Shown: positions 10,985 through 22,327 of the stretch, piece by piece | How the letters are laid out: the number at the start of each line of letters is the position of its first letter | Numbering within the stretch: the stretch's first letter is position 1 | From: Rhizophagus irregularis | Taxonomy: Eukaryota; Glomeromycota; Glomeromycetes; Glomerales; Glomeraceae | Direction: 5' to 3' | Length of the DNA stretch: 64,000 nucleotides | Assembly: GCF_026210795.1 (NCBI RefSeq) | Contig: NC_089434.1 | Span: forward strand, 806,001-870,000 | The notes under the pieces: model-generated | What the model was told of the DNA's origin: nothing | The model's input: only the letters and a program-made list of their open reading frames with translations | Database searches by the model: none | Position numbers and translations under genes: made by a program

Positions 10985-12230
10985 CAAAAAATAAGACACA
11001 CGGCAAATTTCAATTTTTGATGATCTGCGTACATAAAATTTTTTTTTCTTTTGTTTTTTTTCAAGTTAATTTTAACAAAAATAAATGTATATATTTTTTT
11101 TTTTCGTATAATGATTATTTTTATTAATCAATAAATTAAATATTATTGTTAAAGTTTCAAGAAAAAATTCATACAAAAAATTAAATTTATTTTTTTACTT
11201 TTTTTTAAAAAAAAGAAATTTACTTTTAATAGATATATTTTTTCATTTTTGTTGTACAATAGATGCAATAAATAATTTTTATTAAATTAAACATAAATTT
11301 TTGACTGTAATTTTATTAAAAAAAATTAATAAAAGGTCTTTAATTTTATTTTTTTCGTAAGTAAATTGAAATTTTTAATGATCTACGTAAGAAACTTTCA
11401 CTTCATTTATTAATTTTAGTTTCTATTTAAAAAAAGAAAATTACTTTCAATAAGTATATTTTTTAATTTTTTTTGTATAATAAATATAATAAATTATTTT
11501 TATTAAGAGTGAATTTATTTACCGCACCCTGCGTTACAAAGCATCCTTCCTTTTTTGTAAATTATTTATGTCAATCTTTAGTTTATACGCCGCACCCCCC
11601 CTAAAATGGCAAATGATAAACATAAAAATATATATAAATTTGTAACGCAGGGTGCGGTAAATACATTATTTCTTTTATTAAATTAACAAAATTTTGACAA
11701 TAATTTTAAAAAAATTTAATAGAAGATTTTTAATGTTTTTTTTTTCGTAAATTGAAATTTTTAATGATCTACGTAAAAATGTCACTTGATTTATTAATTT
11801 GGGGGTTTTTTATTTAAAAAGAAAATTATTTTCAATAGATATATTTTTTAATTTTTTTGTACAATAGATATAATAAATTATTTTTATTAAATTAACATAA
11901 AATTTTAAATGATTTTAAAAAAAATTTAAATAAATGATCTTTAAATTTTATTTTTTTCGTAAGTAAATTGAAATGATGATCTACGTAAGAAATTTTTAAA
12001 ATGTCACTTGATTTATCAATTTTGTGGGTTTTTTTTTTAAAAAAAATTACTTTACCGAATAAAGTATTTTTATTTTTTGTTATACAATATACAATAAATT
12101 ATTATTAAATATTTACCATAGAATAACAACTATTTTAAATTAACCAATTAAAATTTAGATTTTTACGGCAATAAATTGAATTTGATGATTTACGTAAACA
12201 AAAGTTTCAATCTTATTCAATTATTATTTA
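10985..12230. repeat. Degenerate tandem repeats, unit about 200-380 bp
   Basis: A core resembling AAATTGAAATTTTTAATGAT followed by CTACGTAA recurs at about 10,998, 11,365, 11,750, 11,965 and 12,172. Each is followed by a CACTTGATTTATTAATTT-like segment. Spacing is about 210 bp for the last copies and larger where other DNA intervenes, including the MITE at 11516-11663. There is no coding potential. The array lies directly upstream of the Helitron genes and could be part of that element or older satellite-like DNA. Confidence 0.6.
11516..11663. mobile_element. Small MITE with 23-bp perfect inverted repeats and TA flanks
   Basis: TTTACCGCACCCTGCGTTAC plus AAA at 11518-11540 is perfectly inverted at 11639-11661, with TA on each side (11516-11517, 11662-11663). 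At 148 bp including the TAs there is no coding capacity. TA target duplications are typical of Tc1/mariner-type elements. It sits inside the degenerate repeat array. Confidence 0.85.
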
Positions 12231-12662
12231 TCTATCAATTTTTTTGTTAATCTTTATGAAAAAACGTATCATACAGTATTATTCAATATTTTTTTATTTT
12301 TTATTTAATAAAAAAAATTATTTTATTTTATTTTATTTTTATTTATATAATAATTAAATGATGAAAAATTTACAAATATTTTTTGTCATTTGAAAATTCA
12401 TTAGCTAATCAACAAAATCCCAAAACAATTACTAATAAATTTATTATATATTTGTCTAATTTAACTTTTAAACAATTAAACAAAATTTTATTATACATAA
12501 ACATTTCACATATTAAAAAAATTCCCAAAAAAATTTCTCATAAAATTTAAATATTTTTACGTACAATAAAATAAAATTTCCCAACTATTTCAATAAAAAA
12601 AAACTTATATAAAGGCTATAAAAAAAAACGTTTGTGTTAATTTTTTTTTATCTATAACAAAA

Positions 12663-13754
12663 ATGCCAGCTCAACTTTCCACAATCTTATATATTTCAAA
12701 TTATAAAGAATCTACTGCACCAAATTTCTTTATTGGTTCTGCAACTGGCATAACAAGATTAAATGAAAATGATTCAATACAAACATTTAACATAACTATT
12801 TTTTATCCAATTGATCCTTCAATACCATGTTATATTCCAAAACTAACAAATGGCCAAGTTCTATCAGTAAATAATTGTAAATTTTCGTTGGGAAATAATA
12901 ATGAAATTGATGTAAATATTTTTTCTTTTTTTTTAATCCACTTTTTATTTATTAAAAAACTAAATATTTAAAATATTTGTTATACATAAAAATAAATAGC
13001 TCATTATAACTGCAGCAAGAATTCTTGATATAAAACCAACTGATTTACCTGTTCATCCTATCTATATTACAGCAGTTGGGTTAGCAGCTGATGTTCCTAT
13101 AATTTCTAACCATGGAGTAAAAATTGATTGTCTTATTAGTGATTATTTATCTAAGGATAAAATTGTTGAAATACCTATTACAATTTTTCATCCCTTGAAT
13201 CCCGTCTTAAAAATCAAACCACAAACATAAGACGTGGATCTAGTCTATTTTTTTCAGGGGAAATAACTTTAGTTGACAATAAATTATATCTTGAATTACA
13301 TAATTTTTCTTTTTTAAAAGGTCAATCTCAAGTACCTTCTAATAAATCAACGTCTTTACCATGGTTAAATACTACAACATCTGAATCCTCAACAACACAA
13401 ACAAACAATGCACACCTTATTCATCAAGAACAGAGAATACCAGAATCAACTAAACGTAATATTCAAAAGCCATTTGAACCAAATAAAGTAATGAAATTAG
13501 CAGATATTGCTACTAATATACTTGATGATCAAAATGAAAATATTGAAAAAACTAATGATCATGATGATGACAGATCATCTGAAAATGATAGTGATGTTAC
13601 TAATGTTACACATGATGACAAAACGGTAATAAAAAATTTTAACTTTATTTAACATATATTTCAAAATTAATTACTAATGATTATACCATTTTCAGCCAAC
13701 TCGAGGAAAAAAAGAGGCAGAAAACCTTCCCATTCAAAATGTAAATCCAAATAA
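12663..13754 (+). pseudogene. Helitron accessory OB-fold (RPA-like) protein with AT-hook, frameshifted
   Basis: Exons at 12663-12911, 13000-13625 and 13696-13754 have GT-AG introns. Exon 1 and early exon 2 encode a beta-rich segment typical of an OB fold (NGQVLSVNNCKFSLG, then AARILDIKPTDLPVHPIYIT). A single-base loss near 13201-13204 shifts the frame before RRGSSLFFSGEITLVDNKLY. The acidic tail leads into exon 3, where an A7 tract (13707-13713) appears one base short: adding one A would give an AT-hook-like KKRGRKPS ending at the 13752-13754 stop. Some Helitrons carry RPA-like single-strand DNA-binding proteins, which fits this position upstream of Rep/helicase. Both lesions are single-base deletions in short runs, so assembly error is possible. 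Confidence 0.65.
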
Positions 13755-14374
13755 AAATAATTTAATAATATATTATAACATTTTAAAAAACATTATATTA
13801 CTTTATATTCTATTATTTTTTATTCATCTATTCATAAAGAAATTTACTATTTTTCTATTAACTATAATACTTTTTTTTAATATTTTGTATATCTCTTATT
13901 ATTGTTTTACGTTCAAATAAATAAAATTTCTATTTTATATAATAATTGTTAAATCATCTATTATTTACTATGTGTACGACAATCATTAAATCATTTATTT
14001 TTTATGGTTGACAATCATTAAATCATTTATTATGTAACACTGATTAACAATATACATCTGTTACTTTATACAAATTATAACACTAACCTATTTTAGTTAA
14101 TATATTTGATAAACCAAAATTTGAAAAATATTATCGCGAGATTATTAAAAAAATGTAGTCATAATAAAAGTGATAAATTATAAAACAATCAATTATTATT
14201 AAATTGTATAAAGAATTATCAAAAATACGTAGCAGTATGGAAAAAAATTAGTCAAAATAAAGTAAATAAATAAAATGTTATATATATTTAAATAAATCAC
14301 TTTTTCATAAATTTTCTTTTACGAACAATTTATCATTATTTTACAATAAAAAAATAAAAAACCAACTTTTAATT
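13755..14374. other. AT-rich spacer between the two Helitron genes
   Basis: Apart from a long but low-complexity Ile/Leu/Phe reading frame just after the OB-fold gene, nothing gene-like is seen. A repeated AATCATTAAATCATTTATT-type motif appears near 13,940-14,035. Confidence 0.6.
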
Positions 14375-17300
14375 ATGTCTTATCATATTTTTCAACATTA
14401 TATTTTTGATATTAATCTATCATCTCAACCACAATTAAATTATCAAGATAATTCTGAGAATATGCTAAGACAATTACAAAATCAATTACAAGCTCTTCAA
14501 AATGGTAATATATTAAATACTTCATACACTTCAAGATTTTCTACCATTGATAACCAAAGGTACATACCAACCAATCCTTGGATACCAAGTCAAAAGTTTA
14601 ATAAACTATTAAATACATTTGAAACAAATATATTAAATCAATTTATTTGTGCTCCTTGTGCATTTTGTGGACGCCTCATGTATCCTGAAAATGTGAATGG
14701 CTCCCTTATAATGAAAATTTTCCTTATCCCCTTTTACAAGCATATCCTGAAAAACCATTTGATTCACTATTAACATTTCATACTAGACCTCCAAATCGTA
14801 TTGCTGTATGTTTATCTTGTAAAAAACCTTCAACTAGATATGCATTTCCTTTCCTTTACCCTGTTCCTAATGAAATAAAAGCTGTACCTTTAGGCAGAAG
14901 AATGTATTTATCTCCAGTATTTATGCATTGTTCTTTAGGTAGAAATTCTGCAAACAGTGCTATATATTCAGAATATAGAACCTTAACTGGTACAATGAAT
15001 TTTTCAAAAAATACACGTTCTTTAATATTATATTCTGGAATGGTTGGCGCATATCTTGAAGATAACATGGATTTAAATTCAAATAATACTTGGTTAGATA
15101 ACACATTGGTTACAGCAGCAAACTGGTTAAAATTGCATAACCCCTTTTTAAGACCTTATTCACGTCTCTTAGATTTACCTGGCACAGATATGGCAAATCC
15201 TTTCCCTAAAGCATTTCACATACCAAATGATGATTCAGCTCCACCATTTTTACATAATGATATTATAGTCCCAAATACTAATTTTAATAATGAAGTTCAT
15301 AATGAGGACTTTCATTATACACATTTAATGGCAGGTTTTGTAAGAACACCTGAAAATACATTACTTCCTCTATCTGTGAATGATTCAAATTTAGAACCAT
15401 TGTTATTTCCTGACCTTTTTTTTGATGGCAAAGGACATTATCATGATATTATATCTAATAACAATACAGTACGTGAAGAAACATATTCTAAATACATTAA
15501 ACAAAGAGTACTTAATATTGATTCCCGATTCAGACTTCATCATAAATGGTTAGCTTGGTCATACTTACAACTTGAAAAGATTCGAAATCACCAAAATAAC
15601 CAAAGACTATGGAAACAAAAACAAACTGATAGAATACATCACCCACCAACTGCTGCTGAACTTATTCAAAGATCCTCCTATACAAATGGACATATCATTA
15701 ATGAATCTATAACTACAACATTACCTACTTTCATTCGTACTGGTGACACATACTTTCATGAAAAAGAATTACATGTAAATACAATGATATCAGAATATGG
15801 ATTACCATCGCTATTTGTTACTCTTACCATGGCAGAAAGCCATTGGACGCACTTACATAAAATCCTAAGAGTAACAGACAATCATGATACAATCCCAACC
15901 AACAGACCATTGCACACTACATTACATTTTATTCATCGTTTACAACAATTAAAAAAACATGTTTGGAAAAGTCCTGAACATTCAAGATGGGCTGAATTGA
16001 TTCACTTTTTTGAAAGAATTGAATTCCAAAATCGGGGTGCTGCACATATGCATGGTATATATTGGGTTTCAAAAACTATACAACAAATGATTTCTGAAAA
16101 TCTCATAAGATCTGATTTGCCAGATCCAAATACTGAATTTGATTTATATACAAAAGTAAAAAAACATCAAATCCATGTCTGTAGTGCAAAATGTGGAGGT
16201 CAAGCTGCGCCTGGACATACTTGTAAAAAGGGATTTCCCCGCCCTTTCTCTTTGACTACATATTATGATGAAAATACTCACAGGTATATATATAAATGTA
16301 TTAAGCCTGAAGATCAATGGGTTGTTCCATATCATCCTGAAACTTTAATGATATGGGATGCCCATATGAACATTCAGTATGTAAGTTCACGTGGATTAGC
16401 TAGATATTTATCAAAATATATATCTAAATCTGAGCCAACTCACGTTTTTAATATAAAAGAAGGTGATAAATTCAGGGAACATATAATAGCTAGAAGGCTA
16501 GGTTCAATGGAATTAATGTTTCTGATATTAGGTGAAGTGATATGTAATTCTTCATGTGCTGTTGAATATCTCACAACTGATCCACCTACAAGTAGGCAAA
16601 AAGCAATTCGTCCAATTTATTTAATTGATAATAATGATGATCCTTATTGGAAGGATCATATAGAAAAATATTTTAATCGACCATTGGGAGATGAATTTAA
16701 TAATTTAACATATCCAAATTATTTTAAACATTATGAAATAACAAAATCCCGACCAAAGACAACAATACGTCAAATTCACTCAGATTTATTAAATAATTTT
16801 GTTGTTAAAAGAACTACTCCCAGATTAGTTAGATTTCGTTATTTAAAATTACAAGATGGTGAATACTATTTTTATCAAAAATTATTGCTTGAACTTTCTT
16901 GTAGAAGTGAGGAAGAATTACTTAGCACATTTCAAACATATAGAGAACATTGGTTATTTCTCCATCCTGAATTACATGAAACAATTCAAGAAATCACACA
17001 AGAGTATTTACGAACACAACAATTAAAATTAGATGCTCAATTCAGTCAAACATTAGACACATTAGCCCTGTTCATTTCTAGATCGGACCGGATTGATCGC
17101 AAATTTGTACCCCAAAATAATTGGTTACTGATGCGGTCAGCGGTCAGTCAAGCCGATCTACAAAAATTGGTGTTTTTCCCTGATCGATTTTATAATAAAC
17201 ATAATAAACAACAACTACGTGTTTTTGCCCTATAAGCTATTATGGATATATAAACCAATCCGATCAATCAAAATTGTGCTCAATTGTAACTATGATCTGA

Positions 17301-18780
17301 TTGGTTATACATTTTTTCGGTCAATCCGATACGATCTAGAAATGAACAGGGCTATTATTAAATAATTTACAAGATATCATTCCACCTTCAACTTCAGAAC
17401 TAATTAATATACAACTTACTTCTTTACGAATCAATCCACCAATTCTTCCACAATGCTCTACTCTTAATCTTCCTAATGATCAACTACATGTACTTTCTAC
17501 TATTAAAAACATTCTAGGTCCTAAAACACAAAGAAATAAATACCCATACTTTTTTATTACAGGACCTGGTGGAACAGGAAAGTCTTTTATTATTAATTTA
17601 ATTGTTAATGATCTTAAAAATAAAAGATCAAAATACTTATTATTAGCCCCAACTGGTGTGGCGTCACAGAATATTGGAGGTCAGACAATCCATTCAGCAT
17701 TGAGAATTCGTGAAATGCAAAATGGATTTCAAACCTTAGCATTTCATGATTATGAATTTTTCAAAAATTTGCAACAGATTGACACTTTAATCATAGATGA
17801 AATTTCAATGGTATCTGCCGCACTTCTTAGTTTTATTTCAGAAATGTTTTCTGTTATACAACAAACAACAATTGCATTTGGAGGATTAAATGTAATTATA
17901 GTTGGAGATTTGGCACAATTACCTCCAGTAACTGGATTGCCTGTATACAAGTCATCAGAATGGAAAATGTTCTATCCATTATTCTTGAAAGAGCCACAAC
18001 GTCAAGGTCAAGATCCACGATATTTCAATGCATTACAAGAGATTAGAATGGGCAAAATGACTCTAAACACTTGGAATTTCTTATATCAAAAAGCTGCAGA
18101 GTTTGACCAGAAATCACTTCACACAACACTTGATATAACAAATATTGTAGGATACAAAGAAACAGCAAACCGAATTAATAATATGATTTGCAACATGCTT
18201 CCAATTAACCAAAATAAGTTTTTAATTTATTCCGCAGTTGACTTTATTAATGGTGAATCATATAATCCTGATGAATCAAAAAAATTATTTAAAAGCAAAA
18301 CCAATTATCCTAATTATGTACGTTTACAACAAGGAATTCGAGTAATGTACCTCAAAAATGATTTAGCAGAGCATAAAATTTGTAATGGTACAATAGGTAT
18401 AATAACTGATGTTGACTTGGAAAAATTAGAAGTTAGAGTAGCATTTAGTGTAGTAGGTGGTATTGTGGATATAATCATTAAAAGAGATACTGCAACATTT
18501 TTTGTTGATGGTAAACCTTCAAGTAGATGCCAATTTCCCCTACAAAATTCATATGCTCTTACCGTTCACAAAACACAGGGTTTAACCTTATATAAAGTAT
18601 CCTTATTCTTAGATAATCAAATATTCTCAGCAGGTCAAGCATATGTCGCATTAAGTAGGTGTCCAAACTGGTCAAATGTTTATATTGCAACTTTAAATCC
18701 TTCTGCATTTATTACAGATCAATCAATGATTGAAGAATATGAGCGACTAGAACAAATAGCATCAACTCCATTACCTTTGT
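14375..18780 (+). pseudogene. Helitron Rep/helicase, about 1,370 codons, interrupted
   Basis: Starting at ATG 14375, the N-terminal part has a zinc-binding-like CAPCAFC motif. A one-base loss near 14693-14697 moves the frame. From 14701 it runs to 17064 and contains the Rep domain: FVTLTMAE, the HxH motif (RGAAHMHGIYW near 16,040) and the two-tyrosine motif YLSKY (near 16,410). A 288-bp MITE then interrupts it. From 17355 the same frame resumes with a PIF1-type helicase: Walker A GPGGTGKS (near 17,565), DEISM, and the C-terminal LTVHKTQG and ALSRC motifs. Removing the insertion plus one TA restores the frame exactly. The protein would nick and unwind DNA for rolling-circle transposition. Here it is inactive unless the lesions are assembly errors. 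Confidence 0.9.
17065..17352. mobile_element. MITE nested in the Helitron helicase gene
   Basis: The inverted repeat GCCCTGTTCATTTCTAGATC plus G (21 bp) at 17065-17085 is mirrored at 17332-17352, and TA dinucleotides flank both ends (17063-17064, 17353-17354). Internal sequence has further GATCGGACCGGATTGATCG-like subterminal repeats but no transposase. The 290-bp net insertion adds a frameshift and stop codons between the Rep and helicase domains. The TA duplication suggests a Tc1/mariner-related mobiliser. Confidence 0.88.
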
Positions 18781-18781
18781 A

Positions 18782-18950
18782 AATGAATTCAATCATTGTT
18801 TTAATAAAAATTGATAACACCAAATTAAAACTAATATATAATTAATGCCCCATGTTATTTTTGTACCAAAATATATACAAATCCTATCTCTCAAAAATTC
18901 CTCTTTTATAAAGGTTAAAATCGCTAAAAATACATAAAAAATTTTTTTTC
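18782..18950. other. Helitron 3' non-coding region
   Basis: AT-rich sequence between the helicase stop and the first terminal hairpin; nothing else is recognised. Confidence 0.6.
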
Positions 18951-18951
18951 T

Positions 18952-18970
18952 GGGGTGACCGAGTCACCCC
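18952..18970. other. Subterminal hairpin of the Helitron
   Basis: GGGGTGAC (18952-18959) pairs perfectly with GTCACCCC (18963-18970) across a three-base loop, and a C-rich tract follows. It stands about 200 bp before the 3' terminal hairpin and may be a bypassed or older terminator. Confidence 0.7.
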
Positions 18971-19166
18971 CAGACCCCCTTCTTAGCCTTTTTTTTTTTT
19001 TTTTATCATTTTTTATTTTTCACTTTTTATTTTATTTATTTCATTTTTATTTAATTTTCTTTCACTTCACTTTTGATTTTATTATCATTATATCATATTT
19101 CAATTAAACAAATGATAATTGCACATTAAATTATCAGTAGATTATCAGCATTACTGGCAAGGTTGT

Positions 19167-19203
19167 CCAGGGACGGAGTCCCTGGTGTTAGACGCATTTC
19201 TAG
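19167..19203 (+). terminator. Helitron 3' terminal hairpin and CTAG end
   Basis: CCAGGGAC (19167-19174), loop GGA and GTCCCTGG (19178-19185) are followed after 14 nt by CTAG (19200-19203) and then T. This matches the known Helitron 3' rule: a hairpin 10-15 nt before CTRR, inserted before T. It would act as the rolling-circle transposition terminator. Confidence 0.85.
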
Positions 19204-19285
19204 TTGGTAAATAAATCATCATTTATTTTAAAGAAAATTTTCTTTTTGTTAATTATATTAATATTAAGGGTTCCTTTAATGATAA

Positions 19286-19393
19286 TTTAAATTCATTATT
19301 GATGCAGATGCGGCAGTTGCAGTACCGTTTGAACATAAACGTGACGCAGACCCAGTTTGGCGATCTACTTATAAACGTGATGCGGACGTTTGA
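19286..19393 (+). pseudogene. Fragment resembling a Kex2-processed repeat peptide precursor
   Basis: A frame between an in-frame TAA (19283-19285) and TGA (19391-19393) encodes DADAAVAVPFEHKR, then DADPVWRSTYKR, then DADV. Two dibasic KR sites are each followed by DAD, the arrangement of secreted fungal precursors (alpha-pheromone type and Kex2-processed repeat proteins), where Kex2 cuts after KR and dipeptidyl aminopeptidases trim x-Ala/x-Pro pairs. The predicted released core would be close to PVWRSTY. No ATG or signal peptide is present. The Helitron end lies only 82 bp upstream, so the signal-peptide exon may have been separated by that insertion. The match is short and could be chance. 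Confidence 0.4.
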
Positions 19394-20371
19394 TGATATT
19401 CTTACGTAATTACAGTTTTTCCCGTTATTCATAAGCCCACTTTTGAATTCAAAATGACCAGAATATCATAGAGGAAAGAAACGATAGTCCTACCTTATTT
19501 GTTGTTTATGTAAAATATTATTTAAAAAAAAATTCTCCTATAATTTTTTAAAAATTTCGTTTAATAAAGTAATAATAATAATTTATTAGAATTACAAAAA
19601 ATTTTGTTAAAAAAATTGTGGAAATTATTGAAATTACCTTTGGGTTTATTTCCAAAAACATTCATATTCATTAATATTCTATTTTATTATTTGATTTGTA
19701 GAAATATTGTAGACAGATAAAGTTTTAATTATTAATTCATTAGTTATATATAATAAAAATCAAGTTACTCCTAAATTCTGGTTGTTCTCGACTCTCACGT
19801 ATATTTTTACTTACATACCAATTTTACAAATTTTGATAATATTAAGGCAATAACTCTAATTAATAGTGTGATAATTCAAAATTTCAATTTGATATGTCTA
19901 AGTTATGTTGGCTCTAATCCACAAAGAGATGCGATAAAATATTAGTCTGCAGGGGTAGTTTGGATACGGTAATACATAAATTTCGTGTGACATCAATGTA
20001 AGTTATATATATATTAATAAAACTTATTTTTTAAAAATAAATACAGTATATAAAATTCATTGCAAGAAATAAAATTTTTTACAAAGAAAATGAAATAAAT
20101 AAATGTATTGTTTACTTGGCATCAAATGACAATATTTTTTAAATAGATCAATCATGTATCTATAATAAATAGTTTGAATTGTTGCAACACGAGACGCGTG
20201 ATAATTGTAGCATTCATCGTCCCGTAAGCACAAATACATTTTCCCTATTAAAAAAAATTAAAAAAAGATTAAAAAAAAATTCTCAATTAAATTATTAATT
20301 TTACTGATATATTATATTTATTAGATTAAAACAGATCATGAATTTTATGGAATAACGCTTCATTGGTATCA
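19394..20371. other. AT-rich intergenic DNA
   Basis: No gene is recognised. A 60-codon minus-strand frame at 20057-20239 has no family resemblance and is probably random. Confidence 0.5.
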
Positions 20372-21300
20372 TTAGCAAATCATTGTGGGTTTTTTAAGGA
20401 AGGGTGTATAACGATCATTAGAGGCGAGGTTGATAATATAAACGATGGACCTAAGTAATGTAGGGTCTGTTGATGTGTTTTTAATAAAGCCCGATATACT
20501 TAATAACCCATAGTTTTCTTCCTCTACTCTATATACTTTCCTTTTAAGGAACCACATTTGGTCATATATTGAAAGAACGCCATACCTATAGAATAAAATA
20601 GTCATGTTAAAATCTGTTAAATATAATAAAAGGAGAAATGGGATTTTTTTACCTCAAACTATTGGCACATATATAGCCATATATCTAATTTATAGGGTCA
20701 AATACAGAAATATCTTTTAAATAAACAAATGTCCCTTCTCGTCCTTTCTTCTCCTGATAGTAGAAAGAGACAATATCCTCATTTTGGGGTACTTACAAAA
20801 CCCACTTAGGTTTGCATTTCCAAGCCATGAGTAGTAACATGTTACCATTTACTACAACAAAATCTGGTTGTCTGATCATATCCTTTAAGACACGACCATC
20901 CAAAAAAAGAATGGATTGATCCAATGGTGTTAATGCATCAAATATATTAATATCTGATGCAGTCCAAATGTCCTTTTCGCAAGTGACATTCTAACCCTTA
21001 CTGAACGTTGGTTTTGTATATTTGATGTCCTCCTCTGGTTTCCATGCTCTTACTTCCTGTTCAAACCCCACCCAATTTGCGATCTCATCAGGAAATTGTT
21101 GCTCAGTGGACTTGGTACTTGAATTTGACTTATTACATAACCAGGTTCAGTATAGTTTTGCATATAACAGTCGATAAAGAGATCTCTTCTGAAAGAATTG
21201 AAGATAAAGTAACCTGAATCAAAGAAGATGATGATGATGCCCCTTCTAGTTGAAGGTGAAGAAATCTTTCTTTTTATCCATGGTTAAACATTTTCTTTAT
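20372..21300 (-). pseudogene. Crinkler-type PD-(D/E)XK nuclease-like protein, decayed
   Basis: On the minus strand, pieces join through GT-AG introns into a protein of a type common in arbuscular mycorrhizal fungi. They are ANWVGFEQEVRAWK near 21,080; TASDINIFDALTPLDQSILF near 20,950; DFVVVNGNMLLLMAWKCK then PKWVL near 20,850; FVYLKDISVFDPIN near 20,720; and YGVLSIYDQMWFLKRKVYRV with NTSTDPTLLRSIVYIINLA at 20,400-20,590. In related proteins this is the REase-like domain next to a kinase region. Internal stops occur after FSKG (about 21,000) and after FDPIN (about 20,685). The expected catalytic E-x-K before PKWVL reads K-C-K, suggesting loss of the acidic residue. Family assignment is from remembered family style, not a search. 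Confidence 0.6.
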
Positions 21301-21515
21301 CTACAGTTTTTTGTTTTATAGTGGAATTCTATAGTAATAGTTTAGTTTAGTGAATTATACAACCATTACACAAGAATTTCATAATTTATCCACTCACCTT
21401 TTCACGCCTTTCACGTTCCTCAATTATCTTTTCAAATCATCACCGGAATGGTACAAATCTACCTGTTATATGGGAATAATGTTAGCAGTGCATCATTTTT
21501 TTATTTAGTAATAAA

Positions 21516-21791
21516 GGCGTATAACTGATTCCTCCTTTGGAATCAGTGGACCTTTATCAACAACAAAGTTTGGGCGCCCAAATTAAGAACACCTGGAGTG
21601 GATACCAGTATCAAACCCCAGTAATTCTCCCGATCAGCGCGGCAGGTAACCAGGAGTTGCCCACACTTGGCAAAATAAAAATAACCACACCTTCTTCTTC
21701 AGATCTTCATAATTCCTTTCTCCATGATCTTCAGCAATCAACCGGGCTCCAATTATCTAATAACGGAGGTGAAGTTATAATTTCATCTTGA
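21516..21791 (+). pseudogene. Ser/Gln/Asn-rich coding remnant
   Basis: A stretch richer in G+C than its surroundings is open for about 90 codons without an ATG. It encodes a Ser/Gln/Asn/Pro-rich sequence (YQQQSLGAQIKNTWSGYQYQ ... GLQLSNNGGEVIISS). It is probably an exon remnant. No domain is recognised and the strand choice rests on composition. Confidence 0.3.
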
Positions 21792-22229
21792 TAAAAAGCC
21801 AGAAATCCGCAGTATGGTGTTTTTTTTTTGTTCTCTTAAATAAGAAACAAGAACTAGAAAGGTCAAACTAGTTAGGAAATGAAGAATACAAATGAAGGAA
21901 TGTAACAAATTGACACAAGACTTACCATATGATTAATTATTGTATGGTTACATATGACCATAACTTGATTTAATTCTAGACATTTCATTTTCATTAATTA
22001 AAGCTTATAGCATCGGATAAACTATATACTGTATATTATTTATTATTGTTGTTAGTAGGAGGAGTTATTCATTTTGTAATAAACACTGTTATTAAAAGTA
22101 ATATTATAATATCAGAAAAACATTTTATTGATTCATATTAAAAGTAATATTACAATTATTAAAAGTATTTCCTTGTAAAAATTTGTTAAAATAAACTTAT
22201 ATAGACTATTGATAAACTTTTCTGTCGTA

Positions 22230-22327
22230 TATTATTAGATGATTAAACTAAATAATAGTCTAATAGCGGCACGTAGTGGCGTAGTGCCGCATTAGACTAT
22301 TTTATAGTTTAAATCATCCAATAATAA
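22230..22327. repeat. Foldback element, about 100 bp
   Basis: The arms ATTATTAGATGATT...AATAGTCTAATAGCGGCAC and GTGCCGCATTAGACTATT...AATCATCCAATAATAAT pair imperfectly over about 42 bp around a 10-base centre. The transcript would form a long hairpin. It is probably a small non-autonomous DNA element; no clear target duplication was resolved. Confidence 0.6.

Larger units (their letters stand above)
12663..19203 (+). mobile_element. Autonomous-type Helitron, decayed; 3' end resolved
   Basis: The element carries an OB-fold accessory gene and a Rep/PIF1-helicase gene in the same orientation. It ends with a hairpin (CCAGGGAC-GGA-GTCCCTGG), a 14-nt spacer and CTAG at 19200-19203 followed by T, the expected Helitron 3' signature. 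The 5' TC terminus was not found; the start given is only the first gene's ATG, so the element extends further left. Coding is inactivated by three single-base shifts and a nested MITE at 17065-17352. Confidence 0.85.
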
